Assembly: GCA_009377865.1 (NCBI GenBank)
Contig: WHTH01000031.1
Coordinates: forward strand, 1 to 47,817
Reading direction: 5' to 3'
DNA from: Pseudonocardiaceae bacterium
GTDB lineage: Bacteria > Actinomycetota > Actinomycetes > Mycobacteriales > Pseudonocardiaceae
Length of the DNA: 47,817 nucleotides
Shown here: piece by piece, positions 1 to 8,979 of the stretch
Layout: every line of letters begins with the position of its first letter
Position numbering within the stretch: position 1 is the stretch's first letter
Program-made: the position numbers and the translations under genes
Notes under the pieces: generated by a model
What the model was told of the DNA's origin: nothing
Database searches by the model: none
The model's input: only the letters and a program-made list of their open reading frames with translations

Positions 1-1081
1 CGAGCATCGCGGTTTCGATCGAGCCTTTCATGGACTCAAGCGCGCCCGCGGTGCCCTTCATCGCGGCAGCGGCCATCTTCTCCGCTGCTGACTGGTCGGA
101 GGTGGCCTTGATGTAGCCGCGTATGCCCTGCTGGCCTTCGTTCATCAGGATGGTGGCGGCGCGGCGGGCATCGCTGCCGAAGATCGTGTTCATCGCCAGC
201 GTGCGCTCTTCGGCGCTCAGCCCGGCGAAGGAAGTCTGTATCCGGCCTGCCATCTCGGACAGCGACACGAACTCGCCGTTGGCGTTGGTGAACTTGAGTC
301 CCAAGTCCTCCATGGCGCCCTTGGCCTTCTCCGTGTTCGGCACCAGGCGCGCGAGCATCGTCTTCAACGACGTGCCTGCGTCGCTGCCCTTGATGCCCGC
401 GTTCTCGAAAGCCGCGAGCGCGGCGGTCGTTTCCTGAATGGACAGACCAGCGTCGGCGGCGTCGGGACCGACCTGTTGCAACGCTTGCGCCATCGAGTCG
501 ACCGAGGCGGTCGAGGCGTTCGCGGCACCCGCGAGCGCGGCGGCCACCATGTTCATGTCCTTGCCGCGCAGGCCGAACGTGTTGAGCGCGTTACCCGCGA
601 CGGTGGCCGCACTAGCCATGTCCAGCTCACCGGCAGCGGCGAGTGTCAGCGTGCCCTGGAGCGCACCGGCCTCGATCGTGGCCGGACTGATGCCCGACTT
701 GGCGAGTTCGAGCATCGCGTCGGCGGCCTCGTTGGCGCTGAACACCGTGTCGGCGCCCATGGTGATCGCCAGCTCGCTGAGCTTGTCGAGCTGCGCAGCG
801 GGCGCACCGGTGGCCGCCTGCAGCGTGTTCATCGTCTTGGAGAACTGCGCTTCCAAGCTGACAGCGGACTTGACCACCCCGGCGATCGCTGCCGCGCCGA
901 GCAGCGGCCCCACGCGCTTACCGAGAGTCGCGAGCCCACCGACGAAGGAGCCACCGAACTTCTTGGAAGCGGTCGCACCTGCGGCGGCGGCCGGTGCACC
1001 GAGCTGGGTTGCGATCGCCGCGCTGCCACCGGAGAACGAGGGCACCAGGCTCACATAGGCGGTGGCGATCTCGGTGGCCAT
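1..1081 (-). CDS. Phage tail tape measure protein, TP901-like (N-terminal part; runs off left edge)
   Basis: The frame stays open from an ATG at 1081 to the window edge, giving about 360 residues of a longer protein. The start has a GGGG-type ribosome site. The N-terminus (MATEIATAYVSLVPSFSGG) and the following Ala/Gly-rich helical region with a 'TVFSANEAADAMLELAKSG' block match the core domain of TP901-type tape measure proteins. In that family the protein sets tail length and helps DNA ejection. It follows the tail chaperone genes directly, as in most siphoviruses. The C-terminus lies outside the window. Confidence 0.9.
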   Translation of the reverse strand, partial: MATEIATAYVSLVPSFSGGSAAIATQLGAPAAAAGATASKKFGGSFVGGLATLGKRVGPLLGAAAIAGVVKSAVSLEAQFSKTMNTLQAATGAPAAQLDKLSELAITMGADTVFSANEAADAMLELAKSGISPATIEAGALQGTLTLAAAGELDMASAATVAGNALNTFGLRGKDMNMVAAALAGAANASTASVDSMAQALQQVGPDAADAGLSIQETTAALAAFENAGIKGSDAGTSLKTMLARLVPNTEKAKGAMEDLGLKFTNANGEFVSLSEMAGRIQTSFAGLSAEERTLAMNTIFGSDARRAATILMNEGQQGIRGYIKATSDQSAAEKMAAAAMKGTAGALESMKGSIETAML

Positions 1082-1095
1082 GCACGCACCCCTTT

Positions 1096-1512
1096 TCAGT
1101 GGCCTCGGGCGGCGAGCGCGGCACGCACGGTGGACTGATCGACGGTGGCGGGTTTGGACCGCTGTCCCTGGTCGGACGGCCAGGGGCGGGGGTAGGGCCG
1201 GGTCTGGTTGCGCCGTTTCGGCTCGGTGTTCGCCGCGACCGTCACGTCGAACAGGTCAGCGAGGATCGCCGCTTCCTGGGAGAAGGGGTGGTCCCAGCCG
1301 TTGATCGCGGCGGCGACCCGCGAGGTGGGGTCGGCGGCCAGTTCGGTGGTTAGCCGCCACGCCTCGGCGTAGGTCATGCGGCCGTCGAAGATCGCCTCCA
1401 GCGGGAGTCCGAACCGGACCCGCCAGTCGTAGGACAGCGCCTGCGGATGCTCCCCGATCAGGTCGAGGAGCGCTCGGATTCCGGGGCCTGCACACCCGCC
1501 CGGCGCAGCCAA
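1096..1512 (-). CDS. Tail assembly chaperone, downstream (T-like) reading frame
   Basis: This frame overlaps the end of the upstream chaperone gene by about 55 bases and has no convincing start of its own; its first possible start is a TTG at 1512. The order (short gene, overlapping -1 frame, tape measure) is the lambda G/GT arrangement, so the frame is probably made as the C-terminal extension of a fusion produced by -1 frameshifting. The content (segments such as 'LDLIGEHPQALSYDWRVRF' and 'GRMTYAEAWRLTTELAADP') resembles the small helical chaperones of actinophages. No textbook slippery heptamer is seen; GGCCCCGG at 1479-1488 (- strand) is the best candidate. Confidence 0.7.
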   Translation of the reverse strand: MAAPGGCAGPGIRALLDLIGEHPQALSYDWRVRFGLPLEAIFDGRMTYAEAWRLTTELAADPTSRVAAAINGWDHPFSQEAAILADLFDVTVAANTEPKRRNQTRPYPRPWPSDQGQRSKPATVDQSTVRAALAARGH

Positions 1513-1835
1513 CGGCCCACGATCTCGGTGAACTCCGGCATCGGCATCGCCCGCAGCGCCGCCATCGCCTCCGGGTCCACATCGGCGGACTGGAGTGTGG
1601 CGATACCCAGCCGCATCTCGGCCAGCGACGGGTCCTCACCCATCAGCGCGTCGATCAGGTGCGCGGCGGGCATCTTCTCGGCGGCATCGGACGCACTCGG
1701 CAGTCGGTAGGTGGACCCGTTGTAGTGGAAGGTGAACGGCTTGTCGGCCCCGGCGGCTCGCCGCACCACCTCGGCCTTACCGGCGTGGTGACCGTTGCTG
1801 TTGCGACGCCGGTTGCGGTTGCGGTTGTTGGACAT
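1458..1835 (-). CDS. Tail assembly chaperone, upstream (G-like) frame
   Basis: A 125-residue product from ATG 1835, chosen because an AAAGGTG ribosome site precedes it. The N-terminus is very basic (NNRNRNRRRNSNG), followed by a compact 'FTFHYNGSTYRLPSASDAAEKMP' segment typical of actinophage tail chaperones. It lies between tail tube and tape measure genes, the normal position. It would bind the tape measure protein during tail assembly, alone and as a frameshift fusion with the 1096-1512 frame. Confidence 0.75.
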   Translation of the reverse strand: MSNNRNRNRRRNSNGHHAGKAEVVRRAAGADKPFTFHYNGSTYRLPSASDAAEKMPAAHLIDALMGEDPSLAEMRLGIATLQSADVDPEAMAALRAMPMPEFTEIVGRWLRRAGVQAPESERSST

Positions 1836-1883
1836 CTGCGCGGGCACCTTTCGTGGCGCGGATCGTGGTGAGAACGAAGGGGG

Positions 1884-1931
1884 CCCCGCCACGTCAGCCG
1901 ACCCGCGCTACGAGGAACTGACGTGGCGGGG
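1884..1931 (-). terminator. Strong stem-loop between tail tube and tail chaperone genes
   Basis: Perfect 14-bp inverted repeat (1884-1897 with 1918-1931) around a 20-base loop. On the - strand it is followed by CCCCCTTCGTTC, a weak T-rich tail. It could be a partial terminator that lets the tail tube be made in excess over downstream tail proteins, or an mRNA-stabilising 3' hairpin. Confidence 0.7.
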
Positions 1932-1947
1932 TGCTTGAGGGATCGCG

Positions 1948-2505
1948 TTACACGCCAGCGGCGACCACGAGGTCGCTGTGGAACTTCTTGGCCGAGTAGC
2001 CGAGAGCCGAGTCGGGGTAGCCGGTGAGCGTGACCTCGTAGCCGACCGGGTCGCCCGAGGTCAGCGAGGATTCGCCCACCTCGGTCACCTCGGCCTGCGG
2101 CAGGAACAGCCGCATGTACCGGTCACCGTCCACATAGTCGACCACGATGGCGCGGCGCCCACCCGTTTCGCCAGGATCGATGGTCACCGAACCGTCGGTG
2201 TCGTCCACGGCGGTGCCGTAGAACAACTCCAGACTGTTCGGGTTGGATTCGATCATGGTGAAGCTGACGCTGATCGAGGACTCGGTGACGACGGTGCGCA
2301 CCACCTCGGCGTTCTGCCACGCCACAACATTGTTGGTGGACCGGTCCCTCGTTTCGGTGATGCCATCCGACGACAGGTAACCGACGTCGCGCCAGGTGGT
2401 GGCGGGCAGCACGGTGTTCGCGTCGGTGGGTGCGGCGGTGCCGACCGGCGCGTAGGACACCGCGCCGGTGACGGCCACGTTGACGTTGGAGCTGTCGAGC
2501 GCCAT
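1948..2505 (-). CDS. Major tail (tube) protein
   Basis: A 185-residue protein that begins MALDSSNVNVAVTGAVSYAP and has the beta-rich pattern of siphovirus tail tube proteins, with 'TTWRDVGYLSSDGITETRD' near the N-terminus and a 'GYEVTLTGYPDS' strand near the end. It would polymerise into the tube around the tape measure protein. It lies between the tail terminator and the tail chaperones, and a strong hairpin follows its stop. Confidence 0.88.
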   Translation of the reverse strand: MALDSSNVNVAVTGAVSYAPVGTAAPTDANTVLPATTWRDVGYLSSDGITETRDRSTNNVVAWQNAEVVRTVVTESSISVSFTMIESNPNSLELFYGTAVDDTDGSVTIDPGETGGRRAIVVDYVDGDRYMRLFLPQAEVTEVGESSLTSGDPVGYEVTLTGYPDSALGYSAKKFHSDLVVAAGV

Positions 2506-2580
2506 CGGGCATTCCTTTCAACGACAGGGGAAAGCGCGCGGGTCGTTGAGTGGGAAGCGCGGGTCGAAAAGGCCCTGTGG

Positions 2581-2982
2581 TTACAGGGCGGCGCCGCGCA
2601 CGGTGAGCGCGGCGGTGAGGATGTAGCGGGCCTGACCCGACTCGGGGTCGGGCAGGTTGGTCGGCCCGGTGAACTCGCTGTAGGAGTAGAACGGCACGCC
2701 CGCCACGGTGTGGCCGGGCAGCGCATGCAGCAGACCGCGCACCAGGCGGGCCAAGCCGAACGCCTGCACCGGCGTCGCGGCCCAGCACTCCACGCCGATG
2801 GTGGGTTCGTCGACCACGAGGTTGCGGACTGGCCCGCCGACACGCGGCACCACCACGAACCGGTCGCGGCGCGGGTTCGGTATCTGCACATGCGCGGTGG
2901 CGGTGTCGCCGTAGCGAGGTAGCTGCTCGGTGAGGTAGTCCACGAGCAGGTCTTCGGTGTCGGGGAAGGCGATCACTTCCAT
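2581..2982 (-). CDS. Tail terminator / tail completion protein
   Basis: 133 residues. The N-terminal 'VIAFPDTEDLLVDYLTEQL' helix and a central beta segment fit tail terminator proteins of the lambda gpU / DUF3168-like type, which cap the tail tube at the head end. The position between the gp10-like connector and the tail tube gene is the standard one. The assignment rests on length, position and pattern. Confidence 0.65.
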   Translation of the reverse strand: MEVIAFPDTEDLLVDYLTEQLPRYGDTATAHVQIPNPRRDRFVVVPRVGGPVRNLVVDEPTIGVECWAATPVQAFGLARLVRGLLHALPGHTVAGVPFYSYSEFTGPTNLPDPESGQARYILTAALTVRGAAL

Positions 2983-2986
2983 GGGG

Positions 2987-3232
2987 TTACCGCCCGGCGT
3001 CGATGGCGCGGGTCAGTGTGCGCTGGTGCGCCTCGGCCAGCATCGCGTCGAAGGTGACGGTGTAGACGACGGCGCGGGCACGGTTCGCCCCCACCTCGGA
3101 CTCGACATCGTGGCCCGGTCCGGCCCGGTCGGCGATCGCGCGGGCGCGGCGCTCCAGATCGCCGAGCACCCCTGGCGAGCGCAGCAGGTCCCGCACACCC
3201 GAGCCGTGCAGTGTGACCGTGGCGAACGCCAT
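2987..3232 (-). CDS. HK97 gp10-like neck / head-tail protein
   Basis: 81 residues from ATG 3232. A GTG at 3241 is possible, but the GAGGGG ribosome site is well spaced only for 3232. The sequence is a helical 'LERRARAIADRAGPGH' stretch followed by beta strands, as in short HK97 gp10-like proteins joining head and tail. The gene begins just past the stop of the upstream connector gene. Confidence 0.6.
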   Translation of the reverse strand: MAFATVTLHGSGVRDLLRSPGVLGDLERRARAIADRAGPGHDVESEVGANRARAVVYTVTFDAMLAEAHQRTLTRAIDAGR

Positions 3233-3237
3233 GGTGA

Positions 3238-3579
3238 TCACCCCTCGATGCGGTGCAATGTGACGTCGGTGTGGGCGAGCAGGCGACCCACCGGCGCATC
3301 CCAGTGGGCGACGCTGGTGACCTCGTACAGCTCACCGCGATACCGCGCCCGGTCGTGCTCATCGATGTCGGCCCCGGCGGGTGCGAACACACGCAGCTCG
3401 CGCGCGACCGCCTGCCGGGTCACGGCTCCGGTGCTGGTGACCTCGGTGACCGACTGCGGCTGCACCTCGCACCGGGGGATGTCGTGCGCGGTGGCGGCTG
3501 CCCAGTCGGCGATCCGGTCACCGCGCTGAACGGTCCACTGCGGACGCAGGACGGTCAGCGTCTCGGCGTGCAGCGCCAT
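3238..3579 (-). CDS. Head-tail connector (head closure) protein
   Basis: 113 residues. The central 'RYRGELYEVTSVAHWDAPVG' pattern is typical of head closure / stopper proteins (SPP1 gp16, HK97 gp7 type), which seal the portal vertex after packaging. The stop of the upstream connector and this start overlap by one base, indicating coupled translation. Confidence 0.65.
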   Translation of the reverse strand: MALHAETLTVLRPQWTVQRGDRIADWAAATAHDIPRCEVQPQSVTEVTSTGAVTRQAVARELRVFAPAGADIDEHDRARYRGELYEVTSVAHWDAPVGRLLAHTDVTLHRIEG

Positions 3580-4124
3580 TACGGGTTCTCCGCGCGGCCG
3601 AGCCGGTAGTGGTCGACAACGCGGTCCCAGGCGGCGCTACCGCGTTCGCCGGTGGCGAAGGTGACGGATTTGCCGCCGACAGCGACGGTCTGCACCGCCA
3701 TCGCGCCGATGGTCAACCGGGATTCGGCGCGGTCGAGCACGGCAGCGGCCACGTCCTCGGGCACCGGGTCGAACCCGTGGTCGTAGGTCACCACCACGCG
3801 CTGCCCCCCGTGGCCGAGGGCGTGAGAAAACAGCAGCCGCCCGTCGGCGGTCCAGTCGTAGGAATCGGTGGCGACGCCGTCGAGTTCGACCGAGGTGACC
3901 GCACGGACCGGTGCGTGCGGCAGCAGCAGCACCCGCGAGCCGTCGCCGTCCAGGGTGGCGGTATCCCCGGCGACGAAACTGATATGGGTGCGTGCCTGGC
4001 CACGGAACTCCGCCGTGGCGCGGCGCAGCGCATCGAGCAGCGCCGGGTCGGTGGCGCTCAGGCCGGTCCGTGCGGCCAGCTCCTCGGGGGGAGCCAGGTA
4101 GTCGGTGAAGTCAGCCTGCGTCAT
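3579..4124 (-). CDS. Head-tail adaptor protein (Ad1/gp6-like)
   Basis: 181 residues. An N-terminal helical part ('LAPPEELAARTGLSATDP', 'LLDALRRATAEFRGQARTHI') is followed by beta strands with 'VVTYDHGFDPVPEDVAAAVL', which is characteristic of the head-tail adaptor docking under the portal. The gene overlaps the end of the preceding small zinc-ribbon gene by 14 bases. Confidence 0.75.
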   Translation of the reverse strand: MTQADFTDYLAPPEELAARTGLSATDPALLDALRRATAEFRGQARTHISFVAGDTATLDGDGSRVLLLPHAPVRAVTSVELDGVATDSYDWTADGRLLFSHALGHGGQRVVVTYDHGFDPVPEDVAAAVLDRAESRLTIGAMAVQTVAVGGKSVTFATGERGSAAWDRVVDHYRLGRAENP

Positions 4125-4401
4125 CGCTGTCGCTGGACTTGTTGCGCACGGTGCGGCGCTTGGTGCTGGTGCTCGTCCGCTGCTTGGACTCCACCGGTGT
4201 GCCGCCGAGTCGCCGGGCGTCTTCCTCCGACAGGTTCATGATCGTTTCGTGCCCGTTGATAACAACGGTGTATTGGCGCAGTTCGGCCACGGTGACGGCC
4301 TCCTCCTCAGCTAGATCAACGGGCGTCACGTCCCCCGCCGCCCCACACGCAACGTGGGCAGCGCCGCAGACGGGGCAGCGGGGAAACGTGGGCGCGGTCA
4401 T
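4111..4401 (-). CDS. Small protein with N-terminal Cys pair, unknown function
   Basis: 96 residues from ATG 4401, coupled to the capsid stop (TGATG). The N-terminus carries CPVCG followed by a third and fourth ligand-like region (H, then CG), suggesting a small zinc ribbon. The C-terminal third is Lys/Ser/Thr-rich and probably disordered. It sits between capsid and adaptor, where actinophages often have a small protein of unknown role. Confidence 0.65.
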   Translation of the reverse strand: MTAPTFPRCPVCGAAHVACGAAGDVTPVDLAEEEAVTVAELRQYTVVINGHETIMNLSEEDARRLGGTPVESKQRTSTSTKRRTVRNKSSDSDDAG

Positions 4402-5756
4402 CAGGACAGCGACACGGACACGAACGCCGAGGGTTGGATCACACCGAACGCTGCCCTCATTTCTGCCAAGATCGCCACCAGGTTTCGCACGAAGAAGTCG
4501 GCGTGTGAATCGGTGACCGTGATGGACGCCTGCTGGCGGTCCCACAGGATCGCCTTGCGCCAGTCGCCCACCCACGCGGTACCCGGCGCGACGGCCTCGC
4601 TTTCGATGACCGGCAGACCCCACAGCGGCGTGGAGTTGTTCGCACCGGACGGGCCGTCGAAGTAGAACCGCCCGTCACCGTCGCTGATCTCGTCCAACGT
4701 CTGGAGATCGTTGGGGTGGATCACGTAGCCGTTGGCCACGGCACGGCCGACGGTGCGCACCAGCGTCTTCGCGCGCCGCAGCGCCAGGAGCCTGCCGAAC
4801 CCGGAGGGCTTCCCGGCCGGGTCGGCGACCGCCGCCTGTGTCTGCGTGCCAGACACAGTGGACAGCCCCTCGAAGTTTTCGCCGGTGCCGTCCCCGGCGA
4901 TCATCTGGGTCTCCAGCTCCTCCTCCAGCCCGGCTTCCAGGAAGGAGTCGATGAGCGTGCGGACCTGCGCCGCGTCGCTCAATGCCCGCTTGGTCACCGG
5001 AATCCAGTGCGCGATCGTGCGCACCGGGGTGGTGACCCGGACCGTGGAGAACCCACTCTCGGGCTTATAGCCGCCACCAGTCGGCTGGACCGGCTCACCC
5101 GAGGTGGTGTCGCTGGTCGGCGCCGTCGACGTGGTGGCCTCCGGGACCGGCGCGGCGTTGGAGGTCCAGCCCGTCACGCGGGCGTATTCGAGCTGGTCCG
5201 ACGTGGTGGTGCCGGTGGTCACGAGCTGGCGTAGCGCGAGCGGGCGCAGGAACGCATCGGCGCCGACCAGCAGGCCCCGCCGGTCGGTGTCGACCAGCGC
5301 ACCGGCCGACGTGTCGCTGCCGCCGGTGATCAGGTCCTTGAACCCGACCGGGCGGCTCTGGACACGCATGTCCTTCGCGAACTGTCCATTCGGCGCCGAC
5401 TTGAGCAGGTCGGTGTACTCGTCGGAGCCGACAAACGCCTGCCCGATGGACCCTGCGTTCCGGCTCGTGCGGCCGTCGCCGAGCTGCTGGCGCCGCTTGG
5501 CGGCCTCGGCCTCACCATCCACCAGCCCGACGGCGTCACCCAGATCCTTGATCTGGGCACGCACGTTCGCATCGGAACGCGCGTCGTCCCACCGCTGCTT
5601 GGCGTCCTTGGCCTTGCCCATGGCCTCGGTGACCTGGCTTCGTTCCTCGGTGGTGAAGTCCCGGTCCTCGTCCTCGGCCTTCGCGGCGATGGCCTGCGCC
5701 GCGTGCAGATGCGTCTTGACCTCCTCGGCGAGGCGGTCAAGCGTGGCAGTGCTCAT
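4401..5756 (-). CDS. Major capsid protein, HK97 fold
   Basis: 451 residues. Residues 1 to about 110 are charged and helical and look like an HK97 delta (scaffolding) domain; the rest ('GALVDTDRRGLLVGADAFLR', 'PLWGLPVIESEAVAPGTAWV', a closing 'DFFVRNLVAILAEMRAAFGV') is the HK97 capsid fold. The upstream protease would remove the delta domain after shell assembly. The order protease, capsid, connectors is canonical. Confidence 0.93.
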   Translation of the reverse strand: MSTATLDRLAEEVKTHLHAAQAIAAKAEDEDRDFTTEERSQVTEAMGKAKDAKQRWDDARSDANVRAQIKDLGDAVGLVDGEAEAAKRRQQLGDGRTSRNAGSIGQAFVGSDEYTDLLKSAPNGQFAKDMRVQSRPVGFKDLITGGSDTSAGALVDTDRRGLLVGADAFLRPLALRQLVTTGTTTSDQLEYARVTGWTSNAAPVPEATTSTAPTSDTTSGEPVQPTGGGYKPESGFSTVRVTTPVRTIAHWIPVTKRALSDAAQVRTLIDSFLEAGLEEELETQMIAGDGTGENFEGLSTVSGTQTQAAVADPAGKPSGFGRLLALRRAKTLVRTVGRAVANGYVIHPNDLQTLDEISDGDGRFYFDGPSGANNSTPLWGLPVIESEAVAPGTAWVGDWRKAILWDRQQASITVTDSHADFFVRNLVAILAEMRAAFGVIQPSAFVSVSLS

Positions 5757-5762
5757 TACGGA

Positions 5763-6911
5763 TCAACCTCTCGGTATATCGGCGTGAACCTCGGCCGCGA
5801 GCAGGTCGAGGTCGGTACGCAGATGGACCGAGGCGGCTCCAGGCCCGGCTGGCGTGTCGTCCTTGGCCCCAGCAGGGGGCTCCTCGGACGTCGCGGACCG
5901 GTCCGGCATGGCCTGGGTCTTACTGCCCTCGTCCGCACTGTCTAATGCGGACAAGACTTCGGTGATCAGGTCGCGGGCGTCGCGCAGACGACCCTCGTTC
6001 TTCGCCGACAGCGCACGGCCCGACTTAGCCGATGCCGAGCGCGCGGACGCGGACCTCAGCTCGGGTGGTTCCACATCGGCGTCGCGCAGGTGCCGGGCGA
6101 GGTGGTTGTAGACGCCCTGGCGGTCGCTGTCGGGGATGTTCGTGCCGCCACGGGAGCCGTTGAGGATCGCGATCCCGGTGGTGCACGCGGAGATGTTGGC
6201 GGCACCGATGGTGCCGTCGGCGGAGACCATGTGGTGCGGGAACCGCCACGCGGCCTTCGTGTCGGCGTCGGCGTCCGGGTCGTTCCAGGCGTACATCCGG
6301 CGGTATGTCTCGGCTCCGGCGTCGTTGGACAGCCGGGCTTCCATCGCGGGGCCGTCCCACGCCTCGTCGCTGGTGGAGGTGGAGTGCGAGCGCACGGCAG
6401 ACTTCACCGCCAGCAGCTCGGTGCGCTCGTTGGCGCCGATCAAGCAGGGGCCGACCTCGTAGAGCTTCAGCTCCCGCAGCTCGAACTCGGCGGGATCGTC
6501 CTCGTCGGTGCCGTCCTGTTTGGCTTCGACCGGACCGCCGTCGATGATGTCGTAGGCGAAGCTGAACTGGGTGACGCGGTTTCCCTTGAGCAGTTTGTAA
6601 ATCTTGCTCGCCTTCGGCTCGTCCAGGTCCAACCGGGCGCGCACCCACAGCCCGTCGTCGGTCTCCTTCGCCTGTTCGACGACCCCGATGTGGTAGTCGG
6701 GGTCGGTGTGCATGTGCGACCACAGCACCGGGATCGGGTCGCCGCGCTCTGCCCACTCGGCCAGGGTTTTGCCGAACGCTCCGGGCACGATCCGGTCGCC
6801 CACGCTGTCGGGGTCGTAGGTGGCGACGAGTGCCTCGAACACTCCTGCGTCCTCGGCGCTGTCCTCGTCAGCGACGGTCTTGATACGCGCAGGGCGGGTC
6901 TTGGTTTGCAT
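5763..6911 (-). CDS. Prohead protease (HK97/S78-like) with an extra C-terminal domain
   Basis: 382 residues from ATG 6911 (GAGGGG upstream); earlier in-frame residues are not family-like. 'VLWSHMHTDPDYHIG' carries the catalytic His region and 'NRVTQFSFAYDI' the catalytic Ser. After about residue 190 a second block ('ETYRRMYAWNDPDADAD', 'FPHHMVS', 'VYNHLARHLRDADVEPPEL') matches a conserved domain fused to many actinophage prohead proteases. A long low-complexity Ala/Ser tail follows. It cuts the capsid delta domain during maturation. Confidence 0.87.
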   Translation of the reverse strand: MQTKTRPARIKTVADEDSAEDAGVFEALVATYDPDSVGDRIVPGAFGKTLAEWAERGDPIPVLWSHMHTDPDYHIGVVEQAKETDDGLWVRARLDLDEPKASKIYKLLKGNRVTQFSFAYDIIDGGPVEAKQDGTDEDDPAEFELRELKLYEVGPCLIGANERTELLAVKSAVRSHSTSTSDEAWDGPAMEARLSNDAGAETYRRMYAWNDPDADADTKAAWRFPHHMVSADGTIGAANISACTTGIAILNGSRGGTNIPDSDRQGVYNHLARHLRDADVEPPELRSASARSASAKSGRALSAKNEGRLRDARDLITEVLSALDSADEGSKTQAMPDRSATSEEPPAGAKDDTPAGPGAASVHLRTDLDLLAAEVHADIPRG

Positions 6912-7017
6912 ATGCGGAGGGCTCCCCTCAACGACACAGAGCGCGGGTCGTGGGGTAGTGCGTGCGTTTTCGTTGCGCGCGGCGCCGCAGATAGAGAAGT
7001 GGATGCCCCGCGCCCGT

Positions 7018-8976
7018 TTAGCGGAGGTTGATCTCCACGTCGCAGCGGCATCCGGCTCGTTCGTCTTCATCCAGCACGCCGTCGCCGGGCCACTGCGCGC
7101 CGTTGGAGAACCGCTCGTCCATCGGCACGGTTTCGCCGTTGATCCGGGCGTGGCTGGAGCGCGGATTGGTCGAGGTGACACGCCACGTCTTCGTGGCGCC
7201 GGTCGCGCCGGTCTGACGCAGCGCCTCGGTGGTGCCGAACCCGGCCATGGCCGTCACCTGGGATACGGCGATCTGTGCGGCGCGGGCGCTGACATAGGTC
7301 TCGAACAACCGCCCCACGGCGGTGTCCGGGTCGTCCGTGCGCAGCGCCTCATCGAGGCGCATACCGGTCACCACGGTGATCGACTCGGCGATGTGGCGGG
7401 CGGCAACGTCGTGCCACCCCTGGGTGCGGTCCTCGTTGTAGTCGTCGGGGTTGAGCCCGAGCGAGCCCAGCGCGGCGCGCCCGGCGCCGGTGGCGATGGC
7501 GAGGTCGTGCCGGTACAGGTCGGCGGCCAGCTCGTCGCGCCAGCGCAGCTGGTCGAACACGTCGTCGGCGGCAGCCTTGCGCAACCGGGCCTGTTTCGCG
7601 CCGAGCGCCGAGCGCACGACGGCCGACTGCCGCTGGAAATGGCGGGCCAGGGTGGCTTCCAGCGCGTCCTGACGCCCGGCGGGCCGGGTCTTGCTGACCG
7701 CGAGCCGCGCCTTGATCGCCGCCGTTCCGGCGGCCTCGCCGGGCGAGGCGGCACCACCCACGGCACCGGACTGTTCGCTGGTCTGCCCCGACAACAGCAC
7801 GTTCAGCGGCACGACCAGCGAGTCCCCGCCCTCAACCTGGGGCAGGTTCATCCGCGCCCTGGCTTCGTTGCGCGACATCCACGGCGCACCGACCGAGGTG
7901 GACAGTTGCTGTGCCTGCTCTTCGAACGAGCCCCGGAGCTTTTCGGACAGGTTGAACTCGCAGTACAACCCGTCGCTGTCGGCGAAGTCGGACAGTAGTT
8001 GCAGTTCCAGCTCCTGGCTGATCATCGCCAGCCACGGGCCGAGGGTGTCCTGGTAGAGGTGTTTGTGCTGCTCCTGGATGTTGCTGTAGGTGGCGTTGTC
8101 CAGAATCCCGACCATCGGGGGCGGGATGAAGTAGGCGGCGGCGACCTCCTCGCGGGAGAGTTTGCGCGCCTCGATGTACTGCGCCGACTCGGGACTGACC
8201 GACGCCGGGGTGAACTTCATCCCGTCTTCGAGGATCGGGGTGCCGCCCGCGTCCGGCCCGGCGCCGGTGTATTGCGCCTGCCACTGCGCGCGGAACCGCC
8301 GCTTCGCGGCGCGGCTCCACTCGGGCGCCTCCAGCGGCCGTTCAAGGTAGCCGCTGGTGCGGGCGCCGTTGCGCCACATCTGCTCGCGGAAACGGCCCGC
8401 CTCGTACTCCTCGGCGAGCACGCGGCGCAGCGTCTCGATCGGCGACGCACCCCAGCGGGGGTTCTCGGGGTTAAACCCGCGCAGGTGGATCACCTGGTCG
8501 GCGGGCAGGTCGCGGTGACCGCGCGCACCACGGACCCGGTACACCTCCGGTGTGTATGGGCTATCACCCATCGGCTGCACACCGCGCGGGTCGAGGCGCA
8601 CCACGGCGCGGGGCTGAGCGGCATCACGCACCTTCGCCAGCACGGCATTGTCGTAGACCGCGAGGTCGCCCACCAGGCCCTCGATCCAGCGGAACGTGGT
8701 GGTCCACGGGTTGGGTTTCGCGATCAGTTGCGCCAGCGGGTGATCTCGCACCCGCTGGCGGTCCACGTCGGACACCCGCCGGTACACGTGCAACCCGAGT
8801 TGCGCCACGTTGCGCGCCAGGAACCCCACCACGGTGCGGATTTGCGGCTGGCTGCGCCACATCGCCGCGTAGTCCTGGGTGAACCCGTCCGCCGACAGCG
8901 TCATCGTGGTCGGCGGCATCGGCGCCGGGGGTTGGGACACGGACTGGAGCGCGCCGCGAGTGATCACGAATGGCAT
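7018..8976 (-). CDS. Portal protein fused to a MuF-like minor head domain
   Basis: 652 residues. Residues 1 to about 400 are an HK97-type portal ('RTVVGFLARNVAQLGLHVYR', 'LSREEVAAAYFIPPPMVGIL', 'MSRNEARARMNLPQVEGGD'), the dodecameric channel for DNA packaging. The C-terminal part ends with 'STNPRSSHARINGETVPMD' and 'GDGVLDEDERAGCRCDVEI', the signature of Mu gpF / SPP1 gp7 minor head domains, normally a separate protein. One frame covers both without a break. Confidence 0.88.
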   Translation of the reverse strand: MPFVITRGALQSVSQPPAPMPPTTMTLSADGFTQDYAAMWRSQPQIRTVVGFLARNVAQLGLHVYRRVSDVDRQRVRDHPLAQLIAKPNPWTTTFRWIEGLVGDLAVYDNAVLAKVRDAAQPRAVVRLDPRGVQPMGDSPYTPEVYRVRGARGHRDLPADQVIHLRGFNPENPRWGASPIETLRRVLAEEYEAGRFREQMWRNGARTSGYLERPLEAPEWSRAAKRRFRAQWQAQYTGAGPDAGGTPILEDGMKFTPASVSPESAQYIEARKLSREEVAAAYFIPPPMVGILDNATYSNIQEQHKHLYQDTLGPWLAMISQELELQLLSDFADSDGLYCEFNLSEKLRGSFEEQAQQLSTSVGAPWMSRNEARARMNLPQVEGGDSLVVPLNVLLSGQTSEQSGAVGGAASPGEAAGTAAIKARLAVSKTRPAGRQDALEATLARHFQRQSAVVRSALGAKQARLRKAAADDVFDQLRWRDELAADLYRHDLAIATGAGRAALGSLGLNPDDYNEDRTQGWHDVAARHIAESITVVTGMRLDEALRTDDPDTAVGRLFETYVSARAAQIAVSQVTAMAGFGTTEALRQTGATGATKTWRVTSTNPRSSHARINGETVPMDERFSNGAQWPGDGVLDEDERAGCRCDVEINLR

Positions 8977-8979
8977 GGG

